In this document: positions 19,563-30,800 of the stretch, piece by piece
Layout of the letters: each line of letters begins with the position of its first letter
Position numbering within the stretch: position 1 is the stretch's first letter
Assembly: GCF_025153475.1 (NCBI RefSeq)
Contig: NZ_JANZXA010000002.1
Location: 407,793 to 471,792, forward strand
Length of the DNA: 64,000 bases
Direction: 5' to 3'
Source: Novosphingobium mangrovisedimenti
GTDB lineage: Bacteria > Pseudomonadota > Alphaproteobacteria > Sphingomonadales > Sphingomonadaceae
Made by a program: the position numbers and the translations under genes
The notes under the pieces: generated by a model
Seen by the model: only the letters and a program-made list of their open reading frames with translations
The model's database searches: none
What the model was told of the DNA's origin: nothing

Positions 19563-20024
19563 TCAGAACGGCAACGCGGTCGTTGCCTTGATCTCCGACA
19601 GGGCCACCGTCGAGGTGATTTCCTGTATGCCCGGAAGCTGTGACAGCTTTTCGAAGAAGAACCGTTCGTAGGCCTTGATGTCCTCTGCGACCACCCGGAT
19701 CATGAAGTCCACCGATCCCATCAGCACGTAGCAGTCCAGGACTTCCGGATACTCGCGGATCTTGGCGGCGAATTCGTCGAGATTGGCGCGACCGTGGGCG
19801 TTGAGCTTCACCTGTGCGAAGACGTGGGCGTTGAGCCCCACCTTCTCCCGATCGACGATGGCCACGCGCCGCTTGATGAAGCCATCCCGCTCGAGCCGGT
19901 CGATACGCCGCCAGCAGGGCGAAGCGGACAGCCCGACGCGCTCCGCGATCTGCGCGGTCGTCTGGCTGGCATCGCGCTGCAGCTCGCGGAGAATTTTTCG
20001 CTCATAGGCATCAAGCTGGGTCAT
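19563..20024 (-). CDS. Lrp/AsnC family transcriptional regulator
   Basis: A 153-residue regulator. The winged helix-turn-helix occupies residues 4-60 (QTTAQIAERVGLSASPCWRRIDRLE), and the RAM/AsnC ligand domain follows with LDCYVLMGSVDFMIRVVAED. The ATG at 20024 gives the standard length, although the frame stays open far upstream. It is divergent from the leucine-dehydrogenase-like gene across 123 bp, the usual layout for a local Lrp regulator of an amino-acid catabolic gene. Its stop is 78 bp from the purine array, so read-through into that array is possible. Confidence 0.93.
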   Translation of the reverse strand: MTQLDAYERKILRELQRDASQTTAQIAERVGLSASPCWRRIDRLERDGFIKRRVAIVDREKVGLNAHVFAQVKLNAHGRANLDEFAAKIREYPEVLDCYVLMGSVDFMIRVVAEDIKAYERFFFEKLSQLPGIQEITSTVALSEIKATTALPF

Positions 20025-20071
20025 TTTTTCCAGATAACATGCCTCCTGCGGTCCGTCTTCGCCTGATTTTC

Positions 20072-20116
20072 GCATCCGTTCCGCAAATGAGGTAAAAAAT
20101 GCCTCCATCCGGATGC
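20072..20116. promoter_or_regulatory. Inverted repeat in the lrp / dehydrogenase intergenic region
   Basis: GCATCCG at 20072-20078 faces CGGATGC at 20110-20116, and ATGCCTCC is directly repeated at 20039 and 20099. Lrp proteins bind several phased sites, so these are candidate operators for the divergent pair. Confidence 0.4.
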
Positions 20117-20147
20117 CATCATGATGCGCGAATAGAGGAGTTCGAAG

Positions 20148-21200
20148 ATGGTCACCGCCGTCCACCGCATGCTGCCGCCGATGGAGTACGTCCGCCTGCA
20201 CGACGAGGCCGCCGGCCTCGACGGGGTGATCGCCATCCACTCGACCGCGCGCGGACCGGCAGCCGGCGGATGCCGTTTGTGGACTTATCCCAACGCCGAT
20301 GCCGCGATGGCGGACGCCTTCCGTCTGGCCGAAGGCATGAGCTACAAGAACGCGATGGCCGAATTGCCCTTCGGCGGCGGCAAGGCGGTGCTGCGCAAGC
20401 CCGCCGGCGCATTCGACCGCCGCGCCCTGTTCGAAGCGTTCGGCGCGGCGGTGGAGAGGCTCGAAGGCCGCTACGTGACCGCCGAGGATGTCGGCACCAG
20501 CGTTGCAGACATGGAATTCGTCGCCAATCGCACGAAGCATGTCGCGGGCCGCACCTCACGCCCCGGTTTTGCCGGGGGCGATCCCTCGCCCTGGACCGCG
20601 CTCGGCGTGTTCGAGGCGATGAAGGCCGCGGTGCGGTTCCGCTTCGGCGGCACGCTGTCGGGCGTGACGGTGGCCGTGCAGGGCGTGGGCAGCGTCGGCG
20701 GCGAACTGTGCCGCCTGCTCGCGGACGAAGGCGCGCGGCTGGTGATCGCCGACATCGACGACACCCGCTGTGCCCGGCTTGCCGAAGACCTCGGCGTGCG
20801 CGTCGCCCCGATCGCGGAGATCGCCGAGGTCGAAGCCGAAGTCTTCGCGCCCTGCGCACTGGGCGGTGCGCTCAGCGAGGCCAGCGTTTCCGCCCTCCGG
20901 GCCAGCCTGGTCTGCGGCGCGGCGAACAACCAGCTTGCCGATCCTTCCGTGGCGCAGATGCTGCTCGACCGCGGGATCGCTTATGCGCCGGACTATGTCG
21001 TGAACGCCGGCGGCATCATCAATGTCGCGGCCGAATACCTCGGCGAAAGCAGCGACGACGTCCGCGCCCGCGTGCTCAGGATCGGCCCGCGCACCGCCGA
21101 TGTTCTCGATCGGGCCTCGCAGGAAGGCCTGCCGCCATCGGTAGTGGCGGATCGCATGGCCGAGCACCTGATGCGCCGCCCCGTCGCCGAGCCCGCCTGA
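20148..21200 (+). CDS. Leu/Phe/Val (Glu family) amino-acid dehydrogenase
   Basis: A 350-residue NAD-dependent dehydrogenase that oxidatively deaminates a branched-chain or aromatic amino acid. The catalytic-domain motifs are [27 protein letters not shown] with the catalytic lysine, and [13 protein letters not shown]. The Rossmann domain has [13 protein letters not shown], and the late block VCGAANNQL is typical of leucine/phenylalanine dehydrogenases. GAGGAG lies seven bases before the ATG. The divergent Lrp gene probably controls it. Phenylalanine genes 6 kb downstream make Phe a reasonable substrate, but Leu or Val are equally possible from sequence. Confidence 0.88.
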   Translation: MVTAVHRMLPPMEYVRLHDEAAGLDGVIAIHSTARGPAAGGCRLWTYPNADAAMADAFRLAEGMSYKNAMAELPFGGGKAVLRKPAGAFDRRALFEAFGAAVERLEGRYVTAEDVGTSVADMEFVANRTKHVAGRTSRPGFAGGDPSPWTALGVFEAMKAAVRFRFGGTLSGVTVAVQGVGSVGGELCRLLADEGARLVIADIDDTRCARLAEDLGVRVAPIAEIAEVEAEVFAPCALGGALSEASVSALRASLVCGAANNQLADPSVAQMLLDRGIAYAPDYVVNAGGIINVAAEYLGESSDDVRARVLRIGPRTADVLDRASQEGLPPSVVADRMAEHLMRRPVAEPA

Positions 21201-21292
21201 CCAAGCGCAATTCGTCTTTCGCGCGGAACCATGGCCTTCCCCGCTTCGTTCGGATACCCGTCATGTCCGTAACGAGCAGGGAAAGCGAACCC

Positions 21293-22675
<1,383 letters not shown>

Positions 22676-22712
22676 GACCAAGGGCCGCTGATCGGAGCAC
22701 ATCCCCCTCCCT

Positions 22713-22800
22713 CGTCATTGCGAGCCGCAGGCGAAGCAATCCAGAAGCGTTTTGCGCCAGCTCTGGATTGCCGGGTCGGCTTCGCCTCCCCGCAATGACG
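22713..22800. repeat. REP-like palindrome, CGTCATTGCGAG family (copy 2, 88 bp)
   Basis: Inverted ends CGTCATTGCGAG and CGCAATGACG with inner GCAATCCAGA facing CTCTGGATTGC. It occupies most of the gap between fumC and the formylglycine-generating enzyme gene. Confidence 0.88.
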
Positions 22801-22901
22801 AAGAGATGGGAAACATCGCTGGCAGGTTCTGGTCGGCGCTTCCGTGCAGCGCCCTCCCCCTGTATGAATGCCCAATTCGTACCCGTGGAGAGAGGCGGCC
22901 G

Positions 22902-23879
22902 TTGGAAGAGCTCGACATCGCAGAAGGCGCAACCACCACCCGAGGCATGGCCTTCTTGCCCGGCGGCACCTTCACCATGGGCTCGGAGCAGTTCTACCCG
23001 GAAGAAGCACCGCTGCGGCGCGTGTCGGTCGATGCCTTCTGGATCGACGAAGCGCCCGTCACCAACCGCCAGTTCGCCGCCTTCGTGGAGGCCACCGGCT
23101 ACACCACCGTCGCCGAGATCGCGCCGGACCCGAAGGACTATCCCGGCATGCTGCCCGGCATGGACAAGGCCGGATCGCTAGTCTTCCGCAAGACGGCGAC
23201 GCCGGTCGACACCTCCGATCCCAGCAACTGGTGGGCCTTCGAATTCGGGACCGACTGGCGCCATCCCCACGGCCCCGACAGCGATCTCGACAGCCTCGAC
23301 TTGTGGGACCACCCCGTCGTGCAGGTCGCCTACAAGGATGCCGAAGCCTATGCGAAATGGGCAGGCAAGGACCTGCCGACCGAGGCCGAGTACGAATTTG
23401 CCGCGCGCGGCGGACTGGAAGGCAAGGAATACGCCTGGGGCGACGAACTCGCGCCCGACGGGGCGATGCTGGCAAACTACTGGCAGGGCCTGTTCCCCTT
23501 CGCCAACCAGTGCCTCGACGGGTGGGAGCGCACCTCCCCGGTGAAGAGCTTCCCCGCCAACGGCTTCGGGCTCTACGACATGATCGGCAACACCTGGGAG
23601 TGGACGCGCGACTGGTGGAACGAACGCCCGGAAGTGGCGAAGAAGAAAAGCAGCGGCTCATGCTGCACGCTCAGCAACCCGCGTGGCGGCAAGCTGAAGG
23701 ATAGCTTCGACCCCGCCCAGCCCGGCGTGCGCATCGGCCGCAAGGTGCTCAAGGGCGGCTCGCACTTGTGCGCGGCCAACTACTGCCAGCGCTACCGCCC
23801 GGCAGCACGCCACCCGGAGATGATCGACACCGCCACCAGCCACATCGGCTTCCGCTGCGTAGTGCGCAAGCGGGGGTAA
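22902..23879 (+). CDS. Formylglycine-generating enzyme (sulfatase-modifying factor)
   Basis: FGE converts the active-site cysteine of sulfatases to formylglycine with copper and oxygen. The 325-residue protein shows the FGE fold: MAFLPGGTFTMGSEQF, PVTNRQFAAFVEATGY, LPTEAEYEFAARGG, GNTWEWTRDWW. The two copper-binding cysteines, C290 and C295, occur in GGSHLCAANYC, which separates true FGE from the many SUMF1-domain proteins lacking them. TTG at 22902 was chosen because GGAGAGAGG precedes it; the open frame further upstream runs through a repeat. A Cys-type sulfatase lies 27 kb away at 50964. Confidence 0.9.
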   Translation: MEELDIAEGATTTRGMAFLPGGTFTMGSEQFYPEEAPLRRVSVDAFWIDEAPVTNRQFAAFVEATGYTTVAEIAPDPKDYPGMLPGMDKAGSLVFRKTATPVDTSDPSNWWAFEFGTDWRHPHGPDSDLDSLDLWDHPVVQVAYKDAEAYAKWAGKDLPTEAEYEFAARGGLEGKEYAWGDELAPDGAMLANYWQGLFPFANQCLDGWERTSPVKSFPANGFGLYDMIGNTWEWTRDWWNERPEVAKKKSSGSCCTLSNPRGGKLKDSFDPAQPGVRIGRKVLKGGSHLCAANYCQRYRPAARHPEMIDTATSHIGFRCVVRKRG

Positions 23880-23882
23880 TTG

Positions 23883-23903
23883 TCCTCCCCGGCACGGGGA
23901 GGA
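23883..23903. terminator. Hairpin between convergent genes
   Basis: TCCTCCCC-GGCAC-GGGGAGGA forms an 8-bp stem with a 5-base loop between two convergent genes. There is no T-run, so any terminator function is uncertain; it is also one hairpin of the repeat family seen at 2079-2208. Confidence 0.5.
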
Positions 23904-23917
23904 TAGTCGAACACCGC

Positions 23918-24559
23918 CTAAGCTTTCGCCGGACTATCCGGCTGGTTGTCCGGATGCGCCTTCGCGAAGGCCGGGTGCGCAAGGCAAGCCGTCTCGATGC
24001 GCGTCATGTGCGGCATCGCGGAGAGATCGAAATCGAAGCGCCGCGCATTGCTGAGCTGCGGGATCAGTACGCATTCGAACATACCGGGAGCGTCAAACAG
24101 GAAATCGCCGGTCCCGCGCGCGGCCAGGCGCGCTTCGAGCGGCACCAGAGTCTTGGCCAGCCAGTGATGATACCAGGTATCGACCTCGTCCCGAGAATGG
24201 CCAAGGTCGTGCTTGAGGTAGGCGAGGACCGGCGAATTGAGCGGCGCATGCAGTTCGGTCGCGATCGCCAGCGACAATTCGCGCATGAGGAAGCGGTCCT
24301 CGGTATCGGCGGGCAGCAGCGGCCGGTCGGGATAGCGCTCGTCGAGCCATTCGAGGATCGCCATCGACTGGGCATAGACGCGCCCGTCCGCCTCCAGCGC
24401 GGGAACGCCGGCGAAAGGATTGATCTGGCGATAGGCGGCGCTGCGCTGTTCGGCTTCGAGCAGGTTTACCGGCACGATCTCGTAGTCCAGCCCCTTGAGG
24501 TTGAGCGCGATGCGCACGCGGTAGCTGGTGGAACTGCGGTAGTAGGCGTGAAGGCGCAA
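23918..24559 (-). CDS. maiA: Maleylacetoacetate isomerase
   Basis: Zeta-class glutathione transferase of 213 residues that isomerises maleylacetoacetate to fumarylacetoacetate in tyrosine breakdown. The N-terminal YYRSSTSYRVRIALNLKGL carries the SS-x-S-x-RVRIAL glutathione motif of this class, and NPFAGVPALEADG follows. The TTG start at 24559 was chosen because GAGGGGAG sits at proper distance and the length then matches the family. It follows the VOC gene by 13 bases. The homogentisate dioxygenase and fumarylacetoacetase genes are not in the window. Confidence 0.9.
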   Translation of the reverse strand: MRLHAYYRSSTSYRVRIALNLKGLDYEIVPVNLLEAEQRSAAYRQINPFAGVPALEADGRVYAQSMAILEWLDERYPDRPLLPADTEDRFLMRELSLAIATELHAPLNSPVLAYLKHDLGHSRDEVDTWYHHWLAKTLVPLEARLAARGTGDFLFDAPGMFECVLIPQLSNARRFDFDLSAMPHMTRIETACLAHPAFAKAHPDNQPDSPAKA

Positions 24560-24572
24560 GGATGGGCTCCCC

Positions 24573-25130
24573 TCAGGTTTCGGCGGCGATCTTCTCGTGC
24601 AGCCACGCCGCGTGGCGCGGGGCCTTCTTGGTGCGCGACCATTCCTCGAGCATGTCCTCGGCCACGTCCTTGAGGCTCTGCATCTGTTCAGGCGTACCGA
24701 ATTGCCATGCCAATTCAAGCCGGTGGCCGTTGGGATCGAAGAAATAGATCGACTTGAACACGCCGTGGTGCGTCGGGCCGACCACTTCCAGACCGTGCGC
24801 CTCGGCGCGGTCCTTGGCCGCCATCAGCGCTTCCTCGCTATCCACCTTGAAAGCGATGTGCTGCACCCATGCGGGCGTCGCTTCATCGCGGCCCATGTCG
24901 GGCGAATTGGGCAGTTCGAAGAAGGCCAGCACATTGCCGCCGCCGGCGTCCATAAAAATGTGCATGTAGGGATCGGGCGCGCCGGTGGACGGCACGTTGT
25001 CCTCGGCAATGGCCAGCATGAAATCCATGCCCAGCACATCGCGGTAGAACTCCACGGTCTCCTTCGCGTCGCGGCAGCGATAGGCGACGTGGTGGATACC
25101 GCCGAGCACGGGGGCCTGTTCAGTCATCAT
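24573..25130 (-). CDS. VOC (glyoxalase/dioxygenase) family protein
   Basis: A 185-residue vicinal-oxygen-chelate protein with one paired beta-alpha-beta-beta-beta unit. A metal histidine is seen in GIHHVAYRCRD, another in WVQHIAFKV, and the closing glutamate in HRLELAWQFG. It lies between hppD and maiA in the same direction. Position suggests a role in aromatic breakdown, but homogentisate dioxygenase belongs to another, larger family, so the substrate is unknown. GGAGAGGAC precedes the paired ATG codons at 25130/25127. Confidence 0.82.
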   Translation of the reverse strand: MMTEQAPVLGGIHHVAYRCRDAKETVEFYRDVLGMDFMLAIAEDNVPSTGAPDPYMHIFMDAGGGNVLAFFELPNSPDMGRDEATPAWVQHIAFKVDSEEALMAAKDRAEAHGLEVVGPTHHGVFKSIYFFDPNGHRLELAWQFGTPEQMQSLKDVAEDMLEEWSRTKKAPRHAAWLHEKIAAET

Positions 25131-25149
25131 GTCCTCTCCAATCCTGGTG

Positions 25150-25196
25150 GAGCCTGCCGGATCGAGACCCGGAAAAGAAAACGGTCCAGCAGGCTC
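25150..25196. other. Inverted repeat downstream of hppD
   Basis: GAGCCTGC (25150-25157) faces GCAGGCTC (25189-25196) in the 115-bp gap between hppD and the VOC gene. It could form a long hairpin acting as an attenuator or as an mRNA-stabilising structure; no T-run supports a simple terminator. Confidence 0.4.
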
Positions 25197-25245
25197 GGGG
25201 GCGCAGGGGCCATCGTTTGGCTTCCGCGCCCCTTGGGGGGTATTC

Positions 25246-26346
25246 CTACTCTGCGGGCTCTTCGACCTGGAGTACGCCGCGGCGCACCTGGTCGCGCTCC
25301 ATCGATTCGAACAGCGCCTTGAAGTTGCCTTCGCCGAAGCCGTCGTCGCCCTGGCGTTCGATGAATTCGAAGAACACCGGGCCGACCTGCGCTTCCGCAA
25401 AGATCTGCAACAGCAGGCGCGGTTTGCTGCCTTCGGTCGTGCCGTCGAGCAGGATGCCGCGGGCCTTGAGCGCATCGACCGGCTGGCCGTGGCCCGGCAG
25501 GCGCTCATCGAGCATGTCGTAATAGGCTTCCGGCGGCGCGGTCATGAATGGCACGCCCAGCGCCTTGAGCTTGTCCCACGCCTTGACGAGATCGTCTGTA
25601 ATGAGGGCGATGTGCTGGATGCCCTCGCCGTTGAACTGGCGCAGGAACTCCTCGATCTGCCCCTTGCCGCCCTCGCCTTCCTCGTTGAGAGGAATGCGGA
25701 TCCGGCCGTCGGGCGCGGTCAGTGCCTTGGAGGTGAGGCCGGTATATTCGCCCTTGATGTCGAAATAGCGGATCTCGCGGAAGTTGAAGAGCTTCTCGTA
25801 GTAGTCGGCCCAATAGGCCATGCGACCGCCGTAGACGTTGTGCGTCAGGTGATCGATCGTGGCAAACCCGGCACCCTCGGGATGGCGCTCGACACCCGGC
25901 AGGTATTCGAAGTCGATGTCGTAGATCGACAGCGCGCCGTCATTGTTCCGCTCGTAGCGGTCGATCAGGTAGATGATCGAGTTGCCGATGCCGCGAACGC
26001 CGGGAAGGTGCAGTTCCATCGGCCCGGTCGCGACCTGAACGGGCTCGGCAGAACGCGCGAGCAGTTCGTCGTAGGCCTTGCGCGCGTCACGCACGCGAAA
26101 GCCCATGCCGCAAGCCGAAGGGCCGTGCTCGCGGCTGAAGAACCACGCCGGGCTGTGCGGTTCGTAATTGGTGATGAAGTTGATGCCGCCCTGACGCCAC
26201 AGCTCGACATCCTTCGAACGGTGCCGCGCGACCTTGGTGAAACCCATCGCTTCGAACACCGGCTCCAGCACGCCCTTTTCGGGCGCTGAGAATTCCACGA
26301 ACTCGAAGCCGTCGAGGCCGATGGGGTTTTCGAAAAGGTCGGTCAT
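25246..26346 (-). CDS. hppD: 4-hydroxyphenylpyruvate dioxygenase
   Basis: Non-haem iron dioxygenase of 366 residues making homogentisate from 4-hydroxyphenylpyruvate. Two VOC modules are visible; the second carries the iron site with [26 protein letters not shown] and [19 protein letters not shown]. The start at 26346 (MTDLFENP) overlaps the phenylalanine hydroxylase stop (ATGA), which shows the two are co-transcribed and translationally linked. Confidence 0.95.
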   Translation of the reverse strand: MTDLFENPIGLDGFEFVEFSAPEKGVLEPVFEAMGFTKVARHRSKDVELWRQGGINFITNYEPHSPAWFFSREHGPSACGMGFRVRDARKAYDELLARSAEPVQVATGPMELHLPGVRGIGNSIIYLIDRYERNNDGALSIYDIDFEYLPGVERHPEGAGFATIDHLTHNVYGGRMAYWADYYEKLFNFREIRYFDIKGEYTGLTSKALTAPDGRIRIPLNEEGEGGKGQIEEFLRQFNGEGIQHIALITDDLVKAWDKLKALGVPFMTAPPEAYYDMLDERLPGHGQPVDALKARGILLDGTTEGSKPRLLLQIFAEAQVGPVFFEFIERQGDDGFGEGNFKALFESMERDQVRRGVLQVEEPAE

Positions 26347-27206
26347 GCAGATGCTCCGGAAAAAGTGATGGGGGTCTCGCCGGGCAGGCATTCGCCCGCC
26401 GGCAGCGCAGGCGCGTGGCGCCAGGTTTCGTAGAGGGGCCCGAAATCGAGACCGACCAACCGCTCGATGAGTTGGGGCAGGCTTTCGAGCACGAAATAGG
26501 TCTTCTGGAAGGCGTCGATCATGTAGCCGGTGCGCATGATCCTCACGGGATCGAACGGCAGGCGCAGCACCTTGGGATCGTCGATCGAATAGACGGTTTC
26601 GGCGGCCGACGAGATGATCCCCGCGCCGAAAACCCTGAGCCCGCCGTCCTCGCGCACGAGCCCGAATTCGATCGTGTACCAGTAGATGCGCGCCAGCATC
26701 TCCAGCGCGTCCATCTCCATCGCCCGCGCCCCGGCCTTGCCGTAAAGCTCCAGAAAATCGGCAATGGCCGGATCGAGCAGCATCGGCACATGGCCGAAGA
26801 AATCGTGGAACACGTCCGGCTCGACGAGATAGTCCAGCTCATGCTCCTCGCGCAGCCAGCGCGTCACCGGGAAGCGACGATGGGCGAGATGATCGAAGAA
26901 CACATCGTCCGGAATAAAACCCGGGACTGCGACGAGCCGCCAGCCCGTCGCGGGGCCGAGAACCTTGTTCGCATCCTCGAAACGCGGAATGCCGCCAGCG
27001 CAATCGAGCCGTGCAAGGCCATCGCGAAACGAGCGGCAGGCATAGCGTTCGACCAGTGCCGACTGGCGCGCATAAAGCCGCCGCCAGCGTTCGTGCATAT
27101 CCGGCGTATAGGCGCGCCAGTCCTGCCCGACGGTGTAGTCGGCAGCGGCGCCTTCGTACTCTCCCCGAAGGCCGCTGTTGCTGGTCTGTGTTCGCGGCGT
27201 CTTCAT
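26343..27206 (-). CDS. phhA: Phenylalanine 4-monooxygenase
   Basis: Pterin-dependent hydroxylase of 287 residues converting phenylalanine to tyrosine. The iron ligands H134 and H139 are in [13 protein letters not shown], and E180 is in [10 protein letters not shown]. The length is that of the monomeric bacterial enzyme without a regulatory domain. It is the first gene of phhA-hppD-VOC-maiA and is divergent from an Lrp regulator. No pterin carbinolamine dehydratase (phhB) gene is seen beside it. Confidence 0.95.
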   Translation of the reverse strand: MKTPRTQTSNSGLRGEYEGAAADYTVGQDWRAYTPDMHERWRRLYARQSALVERYACRSFRDGLARLDCAGGIPRFEDANKVLGPATGWRLVAVPGFIPDDVFFDHLAHRRFPVTRWLREEHELDYLVEPDVFHDFFGHVPMLLDPAIADFLELYGKAGARAMEMDALEMLARIYWYTIEFGLVREDGGLRVFGAGIISSAAETVYSIDDPKVLRLPFDPVRIMRTGYMIDAFQKTYFVLESLPQLIERLVGLDFGPLYETWRHAPALPAGECLPGETPITFSGASA

Positions 27207-27271
27207 GGGTTCCCTGATACCACAAGACGCGCTTCATTTTCGTGCGATTGCGATATTGAAAGCACGTGATA

Positions 27272-27288
27272 TTGGTGAATTCCACCAA
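27272..27288. promoter_or_regulatory. Candidate Lrp operator between phhA and lrp
   Basis: TTGGTG-AATTC-CACCAA is a strong dyad in the 107-bp divergent gap. GATATTG is directly repeated at 27252 and 27268, one and a half helical turns apart. Together they suggest that the adjacent Lrp protein binds here to control both directions. Confidence 0.55.
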
Positions 27289-27313
27289 GATTTAAGTTAA
27301 AGAAAGGCGATCC

Positions 27314-27775
27314 ATGCATCTGGACGCATTCGACCGCGCGATCATCCGCTCACTCCAGGAAGACGCCCGCATGCCGGTGGCGCAAGTGGCGGAACGCGCC
27401 GCACTCTCGCCCACGCCGGTCAGCCGCCGGATCAAGCGGCTGGAGGACGACGGGTTGATCCTGGGCTATCAGCCGGTGCTCGACGCGCGCAGGCTGGGTT
27501 TCGAGCTAGACGCCTACGTGCTCATCAACCTCGACGGGCACAGCGACGAGAACATCTCGCGCTTCGAACAGGCGATCCAGGACAATGCCTATGTGATCGC
27601 CTGCCATGCAGTGACGGGCGACATGGACTACCTCGTCCACGTCATCGCCCGCGACGTCGAGCACTTGTCACAGATCACGCTCAAGTCGCTGGTGCGCATT
27701 CCCGGCGTGCGCGACGTCAAGTCGATCATCGTCCTCGAGACGATCAAGGACGCGCGGGCGCTGCCGCTGGAATAG
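27314..27775 (+). CDS. Lrp/AsnC family transcriptional regulator
   Basis: A 153-residue regulator with an N-terminal helix-turn-helix (VAQVAERAALSPTPVSRRIKRLE) and a C-terminal RAM domain including CHAVTGDMDYLVHVIARD. Divergent placement next to phhA points to control of phenylalanine/tyrosine breakdown, in the manner of known Lrp-type regulators beside such operons. AAAGGCGATCC precedes the ATG. The gene converges on gdh with a 35-bp gap. Confidence 0.93.
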   Translation: MHLDAFDRAIIRSLQEDARMPVAQVAERAALSPTPVSRRIKRLEDDGLILGYQPVLDARRLGFELDAYVLINLDGHSDENISRFEQAIQDNAYVIACHAVTGDMDYLVHVIARDVEHLSQITLKSLVRIPGVRDVKSIIVLETIKDARALPLE

Positions 27776-27810
27776 GCGGCAGCGGCGGCATCACGGGCCT
27801 CGGGCGGCTC

Positions 27811-30800
27811 CTAGCGCCCCAGCAGGTTCCGCGCCTGACTTGCGATCTGGGCCAGCATGGCCGGGGTAACCAACGTGGCATGTTCCGCGCGGTGCACCAT
27901 GGACCGGAACGCACCGATCGCGGGCATATGGTCGCTGCCCCAGGCCTCGGCCGCCGCAAGCGGGTCCTTCTTGCCCTGCTTCGTGCCGGCCAGACGCTTC
28001 AGGAAATCGAGCCGCATCTGCTGGAAATCGCGCGCGAGCCCGGCCACCAGAAGACGCTCCCAGGGGTCGGACGGACTCATGATCGCCGCGCTCGCCTGTG
28101 CCCAGTCGAGACCCAGTCCGGCACCGATCCGGGTAAAGGCGGCCACCAGATCGCGCGGCCCGATGCCGGTGCCGGCGGAAAGCTCGGCAATGCCGACAGC
28201 GCCATCGAGATCGAACAGGTTGCCCACGTCGACCGCCACGGCCTCGGGCACGCCGAGTTCGAGCAGACCGGCCCGCAGCTTCAGCGAATGCGCGAGCGTG
28301 CGTTCGCCGAGCAGTTCGATGGTATCGGTGGAAAGCGCCGTGATACCGCCCTGCAGGCGCTTGCCCAGTTCGGCAGGCGCAACCGTGCCGGCGCCCGCGC
28401 GCAGCAGGTCAGCCATATGGCCCCGCACCGCGACCGCCACCCGGTCGAACAGGGTAATGCGGGCAGCCTCCGGCATGGGCGCGGTTTCGAGGAGGTGCCA
28501 CAGCCGGTCTAGACCGAACAGGCGCTCCGCCAGCACGAAGGCGGCGGCCACCTGCGCGAGGTCCGCCCCTTCTTCCTCCGCCAGTTCGAAGGGATGGACG
28601 ATACCGAGGCGGTTGACGATGCGGTTGGCCAGCTTGGTGGCGATGATTTCGCGCGCCAGCCGGTGGTCCTTGATGAAGCGCTGGAACTTGTCCTGCATCG
28701 GCACAGGAAAGGCCGCAAGCAGCATGTCGGAAAGACTGGAATCGCCAGGAAGATCGCTGCCTTCGATGGCATCCTGAAGCAGCAGCTTGGTGCTCGAAAG
28801 CAGCACCGCCAGCTCGGGCCGGGTCAGACCCTGGCCATCCTGCGCGCGGCGCAGGAAGTCCTCGTTCTCGGCCAACCCTTCGGTGAGGCGGTCGAGGTGG
28901 CCGCCTTCCTCCAGCATCTCGATCAGGCGAATGTGCGAAGGCAGGGCATCGGCGCCGCCGCGCCCGGCGATCGACAGGGCAAGCGCCTGAAGGCGGTTGT
29001 CCTCGAGCACCAGCGCGCTGACTTCGTCGGTCATCTCGCGCAGCAGGTCGACCCGCGCCTTTTCCGAAAGCTTGCCCGCGCGCCGCGCGGCGGCCAGCGC
29101 GATCTTGATGTTGACCTCGTTGTCCGAGCAATCGACACCCGCAGAGTTGTCGATGAAATCGGCATTGATGCAGCCACCCAGTCCGCTGCGCCCCTTGAGC
29201 GCGAACTCGATGCGCCCGGCCTGGGTCACGCCGAGGTTGGCGCCCTCGCCGATGACCTTGGCGTGCACCTCGTTCGCGCTGACGCGCAATACGTCGTTGG
29301 TCGGATCGCCGACCGTGGCGTTGTTCTCGCTCGACGCCTTGATGTAGGTTCCGATGCCGCCGAACCACAGCAGGTCAAGCCGCGCGCGCAGGATGGCCGA
29401 GATCAGCGAATCCGGGTCGATTTCGGTCGCGTCGATGCCCAGCATGTGGCGGACTTCGGGCGAGAGCGGAATCGCCTTGAGCGTGCGCGGGAACACGCCC
29501 CCGCCCTGGGAAATCAGCGACTGGTCGTAATCGGCCCAGCTCGACATCGGCAGGCCGAACATGCGCTTGCGCTCGGCCCAGCTCCTCGCCGGATCGGGAT
29601 CGGGATCGAGGAAGATGTGGCGGTGATCGAACGCCGCGACGAGCTTGATCGCCTGCGAGAGCAGCATGCCGTTGCCGAACACGTCGCCCGACATGTCGCC
29701 GCACCCGGCAACGCGCACCGGCTCGGTCTGGACGTCCACGCCCAGCTCCAGGAAGTGACGCTGCACGGAGACCCAGGCCCCGCGCGCGGTAATGCCCATG
29801 GCCTTGTGGTCGTATCCGTTGGAACCGCCGCTGGCGAAGGCATCGTCGAGCCAGAAATCGCGCTCGGCGGCAATGGCGTTGGCGACGTCGGAGAACTTGG
29901 CAGTGCCCTTGTCGGCGGCCACGACGAAATAGGGATCGTCGCCGTCGAGCACCATCACCGCGTCGGGATGCACCACCTTGCCGGCAACGATGTTGTCGGT
30001 AACCGAAAGCAGCGTATCCACGAAGACCTGATAAGCGCCCTGCCCTTCGGCGGCCCAGCCGGCACGATCGTGCGCGGGATCGGGAAGCTGCTTGGGATAG
30101 AACCCGCCCTTGGCCCCGGTCGGCACGATCACCGCGTTCTTGACGCGCTGTGCCTTCATCAGACCGAGGATCTCGGTGCGGTAATCGTCACGCCGGTCTG
30201 ACCAGCGCAGCCCCCCGCGCGCGATCGGCCCCGCGCGCAGGTGAATGCCTTCGACCCGGCGCGAATAGACGAAGATCTCGCGCCATGGCACCGGCTTGGG
30301 CAGATCGGGCACTTGCGCGGAGGCCAGCTTGAAAGCCAGCGCGACATCGCCTGCCGGCGCGAAGGCATTCGTGCGCAGCATGGCCTTGACGAGAGCGCGG
30401 TAGGCCCGCAGCAGGCGGTCGTCGTTGATCGCGCTGACCGCCACGAGCCCGGTCCGGATCGCTTCCTCCGCCGCCTCGCCCGCGAGGGCACGGTCACCGG
30501 AGAAGTCCGGATCGTGATGGACACGAAACAGATCGATCAGGCCCAGTGTCACCGCAGGCGCTCCCTGCAGCGCATCGACGACGGTGACGATGCCGTAATG
30601 CACCCCGGCCTGCCGCAGATAGCGATACCAGGCGCGCAGCCAGTTGGTCTCGCGCTTGGACAGGCCCAGTCCCGGCACCAGCCGGTTGAAGGCGTCGTTT
30701 TCGCCAAGACCGTTGAGCACCCCGCACAGGGCATCCTCGATCATCGGCGCAAGGCGCAGGACCTCGCCCGCGTCGCGGTCCACCGGCAGGGCCAGCGTGA

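Noticed and set aside
22752..22901. N-terminal extension of the formylglycine-generating enzyme through the repeat
   Set aside because: The extra codons come from the repeat element and resemble no FGE; TTG 22902 has a good ribosome-binding site and gives family length.
24573..25130. Homogentisate dioxygenase for the tyrosine pathway
   Set aside because: The protein is a 185-residue VOC member; homogentisate dioxygenase is far larger and of a different fold.
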